A DNA stretch of 64,000 nucleotides from DATFRY01 sp035489015 (GTDB lineage: Bacteria; Myxococcota_A; Polyangia; Haliangiales; Haliangiaceae), in the NCBI GenBank assembly GCA_035489015.1, contig DATHKR010000163.1:1-64000 (forward strand), written 5' to 3'. The notes beneath the pieces were generated by a model. It was not told the origin of the DNA. It saw nothing but the letters and a program-made list of their open reading frames with translations, and did not search any database. Shown here piece by piece: positions 39,333 to 46,861 of the stretch. The stretch's first letter is position 1; each line of letters starts with the position of its first letter. The position numbers and the translations under genes were made by a program.

Positions 39333-39785
39333 TCAGCCGGGCGAGTCGAACCGCTTGCTCATGAACACGCGGCTGGTGCCTGGCGGGTGGCACTCGACCT
39401 CGCCGAAGACGCGGTAGCCGTGGCGCTCGTAGAACCCCGGCGCCTGGAAGCTGATGGTGTAGAGCACGGCGGCGCAGCAGCCGCGCCGGATCGCCTCCTC
39501 CTCGGCGAGCCGAAGGATCCGGCCGCCCAGGCCTCCACCCCGGACGGACGCGGGCAGGAAGAAGAGATCGACGAACAGGAGGCCGAGCGAGGTGCGGCCG
39601 GTCAGCCCGCCCAGCACCTCACCGGTGGCCGGATCGGCCGCGGTCACGGCCAGCAGCCGGCCGTCGGCGATCCCGCTCCGTTCCTGGTTGAAGCGCGCGA
39701 GCCCGTCCTCGATCACCGCCTCGGCCTCGGCGGAGATCGCGTCGGTGACGGTGAGGAGCGGCTCGCGGTGTCCGGTGGAATCCAT
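39333..39785 (-). CDS. GNAT-family N-acetyltransferase
   Basis: 150 residues. Acetyl-CoA binding motif A is present as FLPASVRGGGLGGRILRLAEEEAIRRGC, followed by the motif-B strand LYTISFQAPGFYERHGYRVFGE and the late VFMSKRF. Substrate unknown. Single gene. Confidence 0.88.
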   Translation of the reverse strand: MDSTGHREPLLTVTDAISAEAEAVIEDGLARFNQERSGIADGRLLAVTAADPATGEVLGGLTGRTSLGLLFVDLFFLPASVRGGGLGGRILRLAEEEAIRRGCCAAVLYTISFQAPGFYERHGYRVFGEVECHPPGTSRVFMSKRFDSPG

Positions 39786-39895
39786 GGCTTCGCTCGCGGT
39801 CAGTCGGCAAATACGAGTCGCGGTCGTCTTTCGACGGTCATGAACTGGCGACAGGTAGATGTTGCGGCGGCGCGGGGGGGCCGTAGTCTTTGGTC

Positions 39896-40303
39896 ATGGA
39901 TAGCAGAATCCGCGCCCTGCCGGAGCCGTCGCGGTCGGTCGTGACGACCGCCCACATCGTGTACGCGCTGCACGCCGCCAGCCTCGCGATGGGCGCCTTT
40001 GGCGCCAGGAGCGTGGTCGGTGCCTTTCTGTTCGGCTGGCCGTCGATCATCGCGGTGATCCTCAACTACGTGAAGCGCGGCGACGCGCGCGGCACGTGGG
40101 TCGAGTCGCACTTTCGCTGGCAGATCCGCACCTTCTGGGCGGCCCTGTTCTGCGGCGCGATCATCGCGGCGGTCTCCGCCGTGCTGGTCATCGTGCTCAT
40201 CGGGTTCGCCACCTGGATCGTCGGCCTGTTCGCGCTCGGGATCTGGGCGATCTACCGGATCGGCCGCGGCTGGCTGCTCCTCAGGGACCGACGCCCGATC
40301 TAG
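39896..40303 (+). CDS. DUF4870-like small membrane protein
   Basis: 135 residues with three or four membrane helices. The arrangement AHIVYALHAASL, then NYVKRGDARGTWVESHFRWQIRTFW between helices, matches the DUF4870 family pattern (loop with a conserved SHxRWQIRTFW). Function unknown. A TTG two codons upstream could also start it; ATG 39896 preferred. Confidence 0.8.
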   Translation: MDSRIRALPEPSRSVVTTAHIVYALHAASLAMGAFGARSVVGAFLFGWPSIIAVILNYVKRGDARGTWVESHFRWQIRTFWAALFCGAIIAAVSAVLVIVLIGFATWIVGLFALGIWAIYRIGRGWLLLRDRRPI

Positions 40304-40318
40304 CGAGAGTCGCGATCA

Positions 40319-40990
40319 TCACGGGTAGTGGAGCTTCGTGTACCAGCTGCCCCGGCCCTCGGGGGTCATGTCGAACATGGCGAAGATCGGGTTGAGCGGA
40401 TCGACGCCGCGGTTGTCCTGGCCGGGATCGGACGGGCCGTGGGCCAGCTCGGTCGCCCAGAAGTGGCGGATGGTGGTGCCGGTCCGGCGGAAGACGTTGA
40501 GCATGGTGGTGTCTCCGCCCTTCTCGCCCTTGCCGTGATAGTCCGTGTTGTAGGTGTTTCCGGCGGCGCTGATCAGACGGAGGCGGCGCCAACCTCTGTC
40601 ATGCGAGAACGCCTGCAGCCTGGTCGCCGGCGACTCGGACACGACGGCCAGGCTCACGCGCTGCTGGATGTGCTCGGCCGCTCCGTCGAGGCCGTCGAGC
40701 AGCGGGGTGCACATGGGGCACGGCTCCTTGCGCTCCGGCCCGAACATGTAGCTGTAGATCGCCAGCGTGTCGTGGCGGCCGAACAGGGCGGACAGCCGGA
40801 CCGGACCCGGATCGCCGTCCCGGGGGGCGGTCTCGAACAGGTAATCGGTGGGAACCGCGCCTCCGTCGGGGAGCGCCCGGCGCTCCTGCGCCACCTTCTC
40901 GGCCACCCGGCGGAGCTCGATCTCGCTCTGCAGCAGGCGGTCTCGCGCCTCTCGATACTCGGGGGACTCTCCCGGGAAGTGTAGCGACAT
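40319..40990 (-). CDS. DUF899 thioredoxin-like protein
   Basis: 223 residues, no signal peptide. The pattern VPTDYLFET...RLSALFGRHDTLAIYSYMFGPERKEPCPMCTPLLDG is characteristic of DUF899, a thioredoxin-fold family with a CxxC (CPMC) in the usual place. The C-terminal NVFRRTGTTIRHFWATEL is also conserved in the family. Possibly a redox enzyme; substrate unknown. Convergent with the DUF4870 gene (15-bp gap). Confidence 0.85.
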   Translation of the reverse strand: MSLHFPGESPEYREARDRLLQSEIELRRVAEKVAQERRALPDGGAVPTDYLFETAPRDGDPGPVRLSALFGRHDTLAIYSYMFGPERKEPCPMCTPLLDGLDGAAEHIQQRVSLAVVSESPATRLQAFSHDRGWRRLRLISAAGNTYNTDYHGKGEKGGDTTMLNVFRRTGTTIRHFWATELAHGPSDPGQDNRGVDPLNPIFAMFDMTPEGRGSWYTKLHYP

Positions 40991-41072
40991 GAAGTCAGCC
41001 TGACCCGGCGAGGAGGCGACCGCCAGCGCTTCGTTTGTCCGGACTGGCTGCCTCCGGGCCTGGATTGGCCGC

Positions 41073-42239
41073 TCAACCGCCGAGGAGGCGCGGCGACCGC
41101 GGCGACGGCCCCTGCTCGATCGGCTTGTGCAGCACGATGGCCCGCCCCGCCTCGCGACCGGCGGCGTGCGGGTCGCCGGTCCGCACGTAGCGCTGCCGGG
41201 TGACGACCCGCGGGTGTCGGGCCCGGAAGTACCCGTCGAGGGCCGCGTCTCCCACCCAGACCAGGCCGGTGCAGCGCATGTCGTCGCGCTCGGCGGCCAG
41301 CTTGTCGTGAAAGCCGCGCACGACGCCCGACTGGTACGCCAGCCGATCGCGCCCGCTCTTCACCCGCGCGTCGCGCCGGTTCTCCTTCCACAGCCGGTCG
41401 GCGGTGGCGAGCAGGAACGCGTGGACGTGGATCGCCATCTCGAGGTTGGGGACCGTGCCGGTCAGCTCGTAGACGTGCCCGCGCTTGCCCTCGCGAGCGA
41501 GATACACCGGGATGCGGATCACCTTGACGAAGAAGAACCGCGAGATGAGCCCGAGCACCTCGACCTCGACCCGCGACGACCGCCGCAGCGGATCGCCCAG
41601 GTGGCGGACCGCGAAGCTCCGCTCGGCCGGCAGCGCGGCGGCCTCGACGTTGTGGCGCAGCATCAGCTCGTGCGCTCTCCGCATCGCGATCTCGGCCTCG
41701 TGCAGGTTCGGGCTGCCGGCCAGCGCGAGCAGCTTGCGGATCCGATCGAGCGCGCGCTCGACCTCGCCCTGCCCGTCGGCGGCGACCGCCGGCCCTGCCG
41801 CCCGCCCATCGATCCCGCGCTCGGCGCAGACCCGCCGGAACGACTCACCGTGCGCCGTCTGGTCGACGACCCCCATCACCTCGTCCACGAACTGATGGGC
41901 CATCTCGTGCTGCAGCACGCCGATGACCTCCGGCCAGGGCCGCTCGCAGACCAGCCAGCGCGACAGCTCCAGCCGCCGCGCCGCCCGGATCCAGCATCCG
42001 AGCCGACCCTGCGAGTCCGACAGTGCGATCACCGGCGCCTTCAGCCGCTCGCCAAACCGGGCCCAGTTCTCCCGCTCGAAGGCCACGCAGAGCTCGCGGA
42101 TCAGAGCCGCCTCGAGCGCTGCCGAGAGCGCGGCATGCGATGCCGGGCCGGGCGAAGCCGGGCCGGGCGATGCCGGGCCGGGCGACGGGTCAGAGGCTGG
42201 ACGCGGCGAACCGCCGCCGAGATCGAGCGGGAGCTGCAT
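41073..42239 (-). CDS. SprT-like metallopeptidase fused to DUF2786
   Basis: 388 residues. A short N-terminus with a repeated Pro-Gly-Pro-Ala-Ser linker (about residues 19-34), then a SprT-like domain with QHEMAHQFVDE (HExxH) and the third-ligand region AHGESFRRVCAERG. Next comes a DUF2786 module (RALDRIRKLLALAGSPNLHEAEIAMRRAHELMLRHNVE) and an associated C-terminal domain (HVYELTGTVPNLEMAIHVHAFLL). SprT/Spartan-type proteases cut proteins cross-linked to DNA in eukaryotes. The bacterial DUF2786 fusion is recurrent but uncharacterised. Cytoplasmic. Start 42239 (MQLPLDLGGG). Confidence 0.85.
   Translation of the reverse strand: MQLPLDLGGGSPRPASDPSPGPASPGPASPGPASHAALSAALEAALIRELCVAFERENWARFGERLKAPVIALSDSQGRLGCWIRAARRLELSRWLVCERPWPEVIGVLQHEMAHQFVDEVMGVVDQTAHGESFRRVCAERGIDGRAAGPAVAADGQGEVERALDRIRKLLALAGSPNLHEAEIAMRRAHELMLRHNVEAAALPAERSFAVRHLGDPLRRSSRVEVEVLGLISRFFFVKVIRIPVYLAREGKRGHVYELTGTVPNLEMAIHVHAFLLATADRLWKENRRDARVKSGRDRLAYQSGVVRGFHDKLAAERDDMRCTGLVWVGDAALDGYFRARHPRVVTRQRYVRTGDPHAAGREAGRAIVLHKPIEQGPSPRSPRLLGG
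42141..42185. repeat. Three tandem 15-bp units inside the SprT-like gene
   Basis: Three copies of (T/A)GCCGGGCCGGGCGA, each encoding Pro-Gly-Pro-Ala-Ser, in frame. The copies differ by one base, so this is a recent expansion that lengthens a flexible linker and may vary between strains. Confidence 0.8.
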
Positions 42240-42286
42240 CGCCCGGAAGATAATCCAGCCGTGTGATGCGCGGTAGCTCGCGCCAT

Positions 42287-42916
42287 CTATCGGCGGAGCC
42301 TGGCCAGCAGCGAGGCGGCCCTGGCTCCGTGACGGGATCGGCCTTCGACGAGGATCTGGTCGGTGGTGAGGTCGGCGGTGTCGGGGCCGTGGAGGTCGGC
42401 GGTGTAGAGAAGGACGAAGACGGCGGTGGGCGTGACGAGGGCTGCCATCCACTGGTAGCGGGGGAGATCCTCGACGGTGGAGTGGCCTTTTCCGTCGGGG
42501 TTGGGCTCGTGGTGGGTTCCCTCGGGGAGGCCCATCTCGACGAGGTGGGCCGGTGTGCCGAGGGCGGTCGTGGCGGGCTGGAGAGGCTGGTCGGGCAGGT
42601 AGTGTTGCTGCCGGAGGAGGCCGGGGTTGGACCGGAGGGCGGCGGCGGTGGCGGCGTCGATCGGGCGGCGGTGGATCTCGATGCGGGCCCAGGTTCCCTC
42701 GGCGTCCTTCTCGTGGAAGGTGATGGTGTGGTCGTCGGGTCGATCCTCGATCTCGATGAAGCGCTGGTCGGTGGTCGGATCGAGGGTCAGCTCGAGGCCG
42801 CCCAGATCGAGGCGTCGCTCGGTGCCTACCTGGTGGACCGGTGGGCCTGCGGTGGTGGCGCAGGCGGCGACGGCCAGCGCCGCGGCGGTCGCGGCGCGGA
42901 GTCGGATCTCGGGCAC
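42287..42916 (-). CDS. Lipoprotein of unknown function
   Basis: 209 residues from GTG 42916. Lipoprotein signal RAATAAALAVAACATT (lipobox VAAC). The mature part is beta-rich with paired strands (LELTLDPTTDQRFIEIED, TWARIEIHRR, MAALVTPTAVFVLLYTADLHG); no motif recognised. Last gene of the DJ-1/ABM/GFA run, 8 bp after the GFA gene. Confidence 0.65.
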   Translation of the reverse strand: MPEIRLRAATAAALAVAACATTAGPPVHQVGTERRLDLGGLELTLDPTTDQRFIEIEDRPDDHTITFHEKDAEGTWARIEIHRRPIDAATAAALRSNPGLLRQQHYLPDQPLQPATTALGTPAHLVEMGLPEGTHHEPNPDGKGHSTVEDLPRYQWMAALVTPTAVFVLLYTADLHGPDTADLTTDQILVEGRSRHGARAASLLARLRR

Positions 42917-42924
42917 GGCCGGGA

Positions 42925-43380
42925 TCAGGCCGGGTGGGCGGCTTGCCAGGCGACCATGGCCTTCTGGGCCTGCTCGGGCGTCGCGTCGCGATCGATCGCC
43001 GGGACTCCGGGGAGGAGCGCCCAGGGGAGCGCGCTCGAGGCCCAGGCCTGGCTGACTGGCTTGATCCAGGCGTGGTCGTCGAGGGTGCCGACGCGGACGA
43101 TCATGGCGTCGGGCGCTGCTGGTGAGGTGGTCGCCAGCCAGCTGCCGCAGTCGGCGCAGAAGTGCTGCTCGCTGGCTCGCCCGTTGTCGCCGGTCTTGGT
43201 GAAGGTCCTGGGCTCGCCCTTGGTCCAGTGGAACGTCGCCCTGGGAGTGGCCATGCTGAAGCTGTAGGCGCTCGCGGTCATTCGCTGGCAGTCGAGGCAG
43301 TGGCAGACCCAGGCGGCGACGGGTCGGGCCATCCGGTAGGTGACGGCTCCGCACTGGCAGCTTCCCGTGAACTGCTTCAT
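42925..43380 (-). CDS. GFA/CENP-V family zinc protein
   Basis: 151 residues with the family's zinc-binding cysteines: TGSCQCGAVTYRM, CHCLDCQRMTASAYS and HFCADCGSWLAT. Mss4-like fold; molecular role of this family largely unknown. Part of the same-strand block DJ-1, ABM, GFA, lipoprotein. Confidence 0.88.
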   Translation of the reverse strand: MKQFTGSCQCGAVTYRMARPVAAWVCHCLDCQRMTASAYSFSMATPRATFHWTKGEPRTFTKTGDNGRASEQHFCADCGSWLATTSPAAPDAMIVRVGTLDDHAWIKPVSQAWASSALPWALLPGVPAIDRDATPEQAQKAMVAWQAAHPA

Positions 43381-43422
43381 CGCGATCCTCCTTGCTCCGC
43401 CGGTCGCGGGGATCTTTGAACT

Positions 43423-43980
43423 CTACAGGGGTCTTCCGGGGTAGATCCAGCGGGCCAGCCAGCGGGTGAGCCGCGGCATGAGGAGGTAGGTCATGAGGAA
43501 GACCTCGAGGGTGATGGTGATGAGGAGCCGGAGCGGCGGCGGCGCCTGGCCGAGGCCGAGCGCCACGAGCTTCCCGATCGACAGGACGAGCCCGTAGACG
43601 ACCGCGATCATCACCAGGGCCATGCGGAGGCGCGAGGGCTGGGGCACGACGGTGCCGGGCGGCGGCGTGAACCACAGCTCGAGGCCGGTGAGGCGCTCCC
43701 AGATGGCGTCGCCCTCGACCAGGTCCGCGACGCTGGCCAGGGCGCGCCGCCGCAGGTCGCTCTCCTCGAAGGCGCGGAGGTGGTCGACCGAGTCGTAGCG
43801 GAAGATGCTGGTGTACTCGCGCGGTCCGCCGGCGCGTGGGCGGTGGATGCTGGTGCCGAGGTAGCCCGGCAGCGTCGATGCCTCCTCGATGAGGCGCGCG
43901 AGCCAGGTCTCGTAGGCCGCCTCCCTGCCCGCTCGGACTCGACGCGTGACGACGACGGTGACCGGCTCGGGGCTGTTCAT
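43423..43980 (-). CDS. ABM-domain protein with membrane C-terminus
   Basis: 185 residues. The N-terminal half is an antibiotic-biosynthesis-monooxygenase-like ferredoxin fold (VTVVVTRRVRAGREAAYETWL, PGYLGTSIHRP, YTSIFRYDSVDHLRAFEES). The C-terminal ~65 residues hold two membrane helices (MALVMIAVVYGLVLSIGKLVAL and LLITITLEVFLMTYLLMPRL). This soluble-ABM plus two-helix design is recurrent in bacteria but its function is unknown. Starts 3 bp after the DJ-1 stop, so co-transcribed. Confidence 0.85.
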   Translation of the reverse strand: MNSPEPVTVVVTRRVRAGREAAYETWLARLIEEASTLPGYLGTSIHRPRAGGPREYTSIFRYDSVDHLRAFEESDLRRRALASVADLVEGDAIWERLTGLELWFTPPPGTVVPQPSRLRMALVMIAVVYGLVLSIGKLVALGLGQAPPPLRLLITITLEVFLMTYLLMPRLTRWLARWIYPGRPL

Positions 43981-43983
43981 GGC

Positions 43984-44754
43984 TCAGCGGCCGAGGGTCT
44001 CGATGATGAGCCGGGCCGTCTCCGCGCCGGAGAAGTTCTGCTGGCCGGTGATGAGGTTCTTGTCGCGGATGGCGAAGCTGCGCCACAGGCCGGCCTGGAC
44101 GAAGTTGGCGCCGAGCGCGCGCAGCTCGTCCTCGATGCGCCACGGCATGAGGTGCTTGCCGCGCGGGAGGAGGTTCATGCTCCAGACCGCGTCGTCGGCG
44201 AAGTCCTCCTCGACGTTGGCGAAGCCGGTGACGGTCTTGCCCACGACCAGGTGCTCGCCGCTCGATAGCACCGCGTGGCGGAGGATGGCGACGCCGTGGC
44301 AGAGGGCGCAGGCGAGCTTGCCGGCCTCGTAGAACTCGACGAACACGCGGTGCAGGTCGGTCGCCGTCTCGAACGAGAACATCGGCGCCTGCCCGCCCGC
44401 GACCAGGATCGCGTCGAAGGATGCGGTGTCGATCTCGGAGACCGGCCTGGTCTTCTCGATGAGCGCGGCCAGGTCGGGGGTGGCCAGGAAGCCCATGCTG
44501 ACCAGGTCGCTGGCGGAGTAGCCGCCGGGATCGCGCGGGTCGCTCATCGCGTCGGCCTCGCACTTGCCGCCGGCCGGGCTGAAGATCTCGACCTGGTAGC
44601 CGGCCTCGTGGAAGGCGTAGTACGGGTGGCTCAGCTCGGACCACCAGAAGCCGACCGGCCACCCGGTGGTGGTGGAGATGGCCGGGTTGGCGATGACGAT
44701 GGCGACGCGCCGGGGGCGGCTGGGGTCGACGACGTTCGGGTCTCGAAGGCTCAC
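43984..44754 (-). CDS. DJ-1/PfpI-family protein
   Basis: 256 residues from GTG 44754 (VSLRDPNVVDPSRPRRVAIVIANPA); the frame is open upstream, but the domain begins at RRVAIVIANP. Class I glutamine-amidotransferase-like fold with AILVAGGQAPMF and the reactive Cys in LACALCHGVAIL (nucleophile elbow). Members include glyoxalase III-like chaperones and proteases. Expression is probably controlled by the LysR regulator at 44868, which lies upstream on the same strand with a TTGCA-N5-TGCAA site between them. Confidence 0.85.
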   Translation of the reverse strand: MSLRDPNVVDPSRPRRVAIVIANPAISTTTGWPVGFWWSELSHPYYAFHEAGYQVEIFSPAGGKCEADAMSDPRDPGGYSASDLVSMGFLATPDLAALIEKTRPVSEIDTASFDAILVAGGQAPMFSFETATDLHRVFVEFYEAGKLACALCHGVAILRHAVLSSGEHLVVGKTVTGFANVEEDFADDAVWSMNLLPRGKHLMPWRIEDELRALGANFVQAGLWRSFAIRDKNLITGQQNFSGAETARLIIETLGR

Positions 44755-44849
44755 GGTCTCGCTCCTCTGGCGCCGGGTGGCGCCCTTGTGACGGAGCAAA
44801 TGTGGGGCCGGCCCTCGTTGCGCACAATGAAACCCAATGGAAGCCATCA

Positions 44850-44864
44850 TTGCATCAGCTGCAA
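44850..44864. promoter_or_regulatory. LysR-type box upstream of the DJ-1 gene
   Basis: TTGCA-TCAGC-TGCAA, a T-N11-A style inverted repeat, lies ~96 bp upstream of the DJ-1 start and 4 bp after the lysR stop. The half-sites TGCAA (45859-45863) and TTGCA (45880-45884) recur just upstream of lysR itself, supporting recognition by the same regulator. Confidence 0.55.
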
Positions 44865-44867
44865 TGG

Positions 44868-45854
44868 TCAGCGTCGCCGGCGCGGACGCCTGGCTCGCGT
44901 CCGGGAGGCGGGCCGCGTCGGGTCGAGGCGCGTCATCGGCTGCTCGTGGCGGTCGCCGGCCGCGTCGCGCGCGGCGCGGACCATGACATCGCGCAGGAAC
45001 CGGTGCCCGGCGTCGCCGTCGAGGCGCGGGTGCCAGACCAGGCCGAGCGCGTACGGGCGCAGCGGCAGCGGGGCCTCGAGGATGCGCAGGCCGAGGCTGG
45101 CGGCCAGCCGCCGGGCGATCCGCTCGGAGATGGTCACGACGTGGTCGGTCGCCGCGGCCAGCTGGAGGGCGGTCACGAAGTACGGCACCGCGCGCGCGAT
45201 CCGGCGCTCCAGGCCGCGCGCGCGAAGGACGTCGTCCAGGTAGCCGCCCGGCAGGCCGCGCGGGGCGACCTGGATGTGCGACAGCGCGATGAACTGGTCG
45301 AGCGTGAGGTGCTTGCCGACCCCGGGATGATCGACCCGGACCGCGCAGACGAACCGATCGGTGAGCAGCTGGCGGCTGCGCATCTCCGGCGGCAGGTCGC
45401 CGTAGATCCCGACCGCGACGTCCGATCCTCCGTCGCGGAGCAGGCGCGGGTCATCCGGGGTGTTGGGGACGAAGCGGACGCACACCTCCGGCGCCTCCTC
45501 GCGCAGGAGGCGATCGATGTCGAGCCCGAGCACCGTCAGCACGTAGTCGGTCGCGTGCACGACGAAGGTGCGCGACAGCTCGCGCGCGACGAACGGCCGG
45601 TCCGGCTCGAGGGTGCGGCGGGCCTCGGCCACGACCGCGTGCACCCGCGGCTTCAGCGCCTCGGCGCGCGGGGTCAGCAGCATCCCGCGCCCGGCTCGCA
45701 CCAGGATCGGATCGCCGAGTCGCTCGCGGATGCGGGCCAGCGCGTGGCTCATCGCGGGGGTGGACAGGCCGACCCGGCGGGCGGCGCCGGTGACGCTGCC
45801 CTCCTGCAGCAGCGCGTCGAGGGTGGCGAGCAGGCCGAGGTCCGAGGCTTCCAT
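44868..45854 (-). CDS. LysR-family transcriptional regulator
   Basis: 328 residues. N-terminal winged helix (LGLLATLDALLQEGSVTGAARRVGLSTPAMSHALARIRERL), then the effector-binding domain (ARELSRTFVVHATDYVLTVLG, GSDVAVGIYGDLPPEMRSRQLL, RVDHPGVGKHLTLDQF), in the style of the NodD/NahR/PnbR branch. The basic tail (RTRARRPRRRR) is unusual for the family. Likely controls the DJ-1 operon downstream. Start at 45854; DNA half-sites lie just upstream. Confidence 0.92.
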   Translation of the reverse strand: MEASDLGLLATLDALLQEGSVTGAARRVGLSTPAMSHALARIRERLGDPILVRAGRGMLLTPRAEALKPRVHAVVAEARRTLEPDRPFVARELSRTFVVHATDYVLTVLGLDIDRLLREEAPEVCVRFVPNTPDDPRLLRDGGSDVAVGIYGDLPPEMRSRQLLTDRFVCAVRVDHPGVGKHLTLDQFIALSHIQVAPRGLPGGYLDDVLRARGLERRIARAVPYFVTALQLAAATDHVVTISERIARRLAASLGLRILEAPLPLRPYALGLVWHPRLDGDAGHRFLRDVMVRAARDAAGDRHEQPMTRLDPTRPASRTRARRPRRRR

Positions 45855-45926
45855 CTGCTGCAACTCTGGCGCCGTGCGATTGCACTGGTCAAGATGCCCC
45901 GGCGACCGCGATACAATCGCCCACCG

Positions 45927-46430
45927 ATGGCCAGCCAGGACGACGTCCGCCGCATCGCCCTCTCGCTGCCCGGCGCCCGCGAGGGGAAGGGCCACTTCGC
46001 GTTCTCGGTCCCCGACAAGGGCAAGGACAAGGGCTTCGCGTGGGTGTGGCGCGAGCGGGTTCACCCGAAGAAGGCGCGGGTTTCCCAGCCCGAGGTCCTC
46101 GCGGTGCGGGTGGCCGATCAGACCCAGAAGGAGATGCTGATCGCGGCCGCTCCCGACACGTACTTCACCGAGCCGCACTACAACGGGTTTCCGGCGGTGC
46201 TGGTCCGGCTCGCGGCGATCGGCGTCGACGAGCTGGAGGCGCTGCTGATGGACGCGTGGCGGTGCCAGGCGCCCCGGGCGCTGCGCGAGGAGATCGATGG
46301 CGCGCCGCCCGCGAAGCCGAAGCCGACAAGGCCGAAGCCGAAGACGACAAGGCCGAAGCCGAAGACGACAAGGTCGCCCAAGCCGAAGAGCCCGGGCGGC
46401 GCTCGCTCAGGATCGCGGCGAGCGCGCTGA
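45927..46430 (+). CDS. MmcQ/YjbR-family protein with basic repeat tail
   Basis: 167 residues. The first ~118 residues are the MmcQ/YjbR fold (DDVRRIALSLPGAREG, FAFSVPDKGK, PDTYFTEPHYNGFPAVLVRLAAI, ELEALLMDAWR). The remaining ~45 residues are Lys/Pro/Thr/Arg repeats (KPKTTRPKPKTTR) like the tails of histone-H1-like proteins. They are encoded by two perfect 21-bp tandem units (46330-46350 and 46351-46371) plus a degenerate third. The tail may add DNA binding. Confidence 0.85.
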   Translation: MASQDDVRRIALSLPGAREGKGHFAFSVPDKGKDKGFAWVWRERVHPKKARVSQPEVLAVRVADQTQKEMLIAAAPDTYFTEPHYNGFPAVLVRLAAIGVDELEALLMDAWRCQAPRALREEIDGAPPAKPKPTRPKPKTTRPKPKTTRSPKPKSPGGARSGSRRAR

Positions 46431-46446
46431 CCGCTCTAGATCAGGA

Positions 46447-46647
46447 TCAGAGCTGGCCCGTCACCAGGACCGCGGCGACCCCGATGAGGGCGAGGAGGAT
46501 CGTGACGACGGCGACGAAGCGAACCGGGCTGCGCTGGTCGGCCAGCTCGGCGGCGGTGGCGCATTCACTCGCCGCGATGGCCTCGCCTTCCTCGAACCAC
46601 GAGAGCGTCTTGCGCGTGAACCGGGCTGCATCGACGGGGCGATCCAT
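46447..46647 (-). CDS. Small tail-anchored membrane protein
   Basis: 66 residues from ATG 46647. A soluble acidic N-terminal half (LSWFEEGEAIAASECATAAEL) and one C-terminal membrane helix (VAVVTILLALIGVAAVLV). No family recognised. An in-frame ATG at 46755 would add 36 Arg-rich residues without recognisable structure, so the shorter form is preferred. Coding status is moderate. Confidence 0.5.
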   Translation of the reverse strand: MDRPVDAARFTRKTLSWFEEGEAIAASECATAAELADQRSPVRFVAVVTILLALIGVAAVLVTGQL

Positions 46648-46861
46648 CGCCTGGACATCAGCAAGGCGCGTGCCAGCGTCGGTCGGCGTCGCGCGCAAGC
46701 ATCGACGCGCACGTGGCCGCGTTCCGTGAACATCTGGCGTCCCCTCTGCTGACATCAGTGCACGAACTGGACAGCAATCCCAACGCCCGGTGACTGACGG
46801 GGTGAGCACCGGGTCTTCCGCGACACCGGCGATATGATCGGGAGAGAAAGAGGTTCAGCCC

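Noticed and set aside
42925..43380. GFA protein called as a glutathione-dependent formaldehyde-activating enzyme
   Set aside because: Zinc fold is clear, but the enzymatic name is not supported for the family as a whole; left as a GFA-fold protein.
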